64,000 bases of DNA from Choristoneura fumiferana (lineage: Eukaryota > Arthropoda > Insecta > Lepidoptera > Tortricidae). The position numbers and the translations under genes are program-made. Where the stretch lies: positions 844,732 to 908,731 of the forward strand of contig NC_133498.1 of assembly GCF_025370935.1 (NCBI RefSeq). Direction: 5' to 3'. Positions 62,484 through 64,000 of the stretch are shown here, in pieces (position 1 is the first letter of the stretch; the number at the start of each line of letters is the position of its first letter). The notes under the pieces were generated by a model that ran no database searches, had not been told where the DNA came from, and worked only from the letters and a program-made list of their open reading frames with translations.

Positions 62484-64000
62484 AGTATTATTTTATGGGG
62501 TACAAATCTACTAAGGAGTTTTGACAGTTTTGAGGCAATTTCTTCATAGCTCTTCTCCTAAGCATGCAAATGGTGGTATGCATTGTAAACATTTTTCTAA
62601 CAAAGTGTGTCACTGATGTCAGTGATTTCTTCCGAGTTCCGGAACAGAATGACACATTATAAAGTTAAATGGCCCATATAGTGCATAACGTATTTCCATC
62701 TGAAAACTTGGATCACCATCGGAACACGATGGCACTGTGTCAATCAATTATTGTATTATAAATTAAATGAGTGACATGACATTTTTATATCCATTAATAT
62801 GCAACTTAATTTAGCGTCAAATTTCATGCGACTTACTCCTACGGCTGTACAATGGGTATTGAATGTGGCTGTAATGTAAATACGAACTTTCCGATAATAT
62901 GCGATGGAAAATCGTTATGCACTATCTGTAAAGGAAAGGCGGGTGTTCCTGTTAAAAGTTGTAACTTTTTTTTACATTTGTGTAATTATTTTATGGGATT
63001 AATTTTAATTTGCAATTGTTTACTACTTTTAGCGTTAGAATTGACTCTGAATTTGAAATTTACTTCGGAGTACACTCAACAAAAGCTTATTTAAGAAGTA
63101 TTGTGAACATTTTTAACAACATTTAATGGACACTCGACAACAACGGGCAAAAATTGAGGGACACTTTTTCATCAGAATGAGTATTGATAAATAATGCTTA
63201 CGATTCTGAGGAAAAAGAAGCTGGGTCGGTAAACTAAGAAATAATAGGTACAACTTTACAGAAATGCCAGTCTTTGATGATGAAATAAGGAATAGATGGC
63301 TCAGCAGTTTTATTATTTATTGTATTCGTATGTAGTCTATGTTGTATTTTTGGTAGATTTTACTCCATTTTTTTTATTGATTTATTTGTAGTATGTTTTG
63401 CAAATGTTTTTTAGCGTCCTATTACTTAGCACACCTTTGACTTACTTACGATGATAATATTGTTAAAACTACCTCGACGTTTCGGCTACATCGCCACGGT
63501 CGCGGCTGGCGTGTGTCACGTTCGTTTCGCTCGCGCTTTACCTGTTTTTTTTTTTTGGCACTTCACACTTTCACACAACACTCAATTTTTTTACATCTCA
63601 AACTAATACCAATATATTGATTAATCGACCTTTTTTCTTGAAATTCCCTTTTTTATTATTTATACTGAATGTTTTCTTTATTTAGTAGAAGGCGGCAAAG
63701 ATATAGGTCCAAGGTGTGCTGGTAATAATGAAACGGCGAAAGTTTAAATCATTATTATTACTAAGATAGGTTGTTTGTATATGTAGTACAGATTGTTTAA
63801 GCATGAATATGGTGTACGGAAAAGTGATGTATGTAGTGCTTGCAAGTTTATTTTGAGGTGGTTTGTACATTTGATTTGCGACTCCGATTAGGGTAAAAAT
63901 TTGCAGGTAGATAGAGTGCACAATACTGAGTTTAAATATCATAGTCTCCCGAAATGTCCCAATTAATTTGTATGGGAAGTTCCTTTTTTGTTACCGCAAA
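62484..64000. other. Sin3A intron to window end, no exon recognised
   Basis: AT-rich. An 80-codon open frame at 62852 is cysteine-rich but lacks a matching splice context or family motif. The CCTCGACGTTTCGGCTACAT phrase near 63471 belongs to a dispersed repeat also seen near 27085. Confidence 0.4.

Noticed and set aside
62852..63094. 80-codon cysteine-rich open frame after the last Sin3A exon
   Set aside because: No acceptor in a compatible phase, no Sin3 similarity and AT-driven composition.

Overview
This window is animal nuclear DNA, almost certainly from a moth or butterfly. It has AT-rich introns split by GT-AG signals and packed with short transposons: Lep1-like Helitron ends, tRNA-derived SINEs, TTAA-flanked piggyBac-type MITEs, hAT-type MITEs and fold-back hairpins. 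There is no bacterial or viral gene organisation. Coding content is low, and nearly every long open frame outside the two genes below lies in repeats.

Layout. (1) 1-7909: a complete seven-exon gene on the minus strand encodes a 243-residue canopy/seele-type ER saposin-like protein. It has a signal peptide, six cysteines including a CxxC, and a C-terminal KDEL. (2) About 7910-8640: the interval between divergent transcription units. (3) 8640-8902 is a possible 5' UTR exon for the plus-strand gene. Two CpG-rich patches follow in its first intron, 9180-10210 and 14160-14760; the second holds an open exon-like frame. (4) 20310-62129: eighteen coding exons of the Sin3A corepressor scaffold, with PAH1, PAH2, PAH3 and the start of the HDAC-interaction region. 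About 766 residues are present and the 3' part of the gene lies beyond the window. (5) 20411-41923 is a 21.5-kb intron. It holds a near-identical segmental duplication (23.9-28.07 kb and 31.7-37.8 kb) beside a 100-N gap, a 2.4-kb fold-back palindrome and a 1.5-kb tetranucleotide array.

The most interesting signal is in the shorter Sin3A introns. Five introns carry the same roughly 66-nt element, always in the sense orientation, ending 62-69 nt before the 3' splice site, with a C box (RTGATGA) at one end and a D box (CTGA) at the other. This is the architecture of intron-encoded box C/D snoRNAs. A sixth intron has a different box C/D element at the same distance, and a seventh has a paralogue of it with a 6-bp terminal stem. 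The last pair has a D-box guide complementary over 12 nt to a conserved 18S rRNA stretch. Sin3A therefore looks like a multi-snoRNA host gene: exons encode a chromatin corepressor scaffold and introns carry rRNA-modification guides. Cautions: there is a one-base reading-phase mismatch between two Sin3A exons near 54.6-55.2 kb, and the duplication could be an assembly artefact from two haplotypes.
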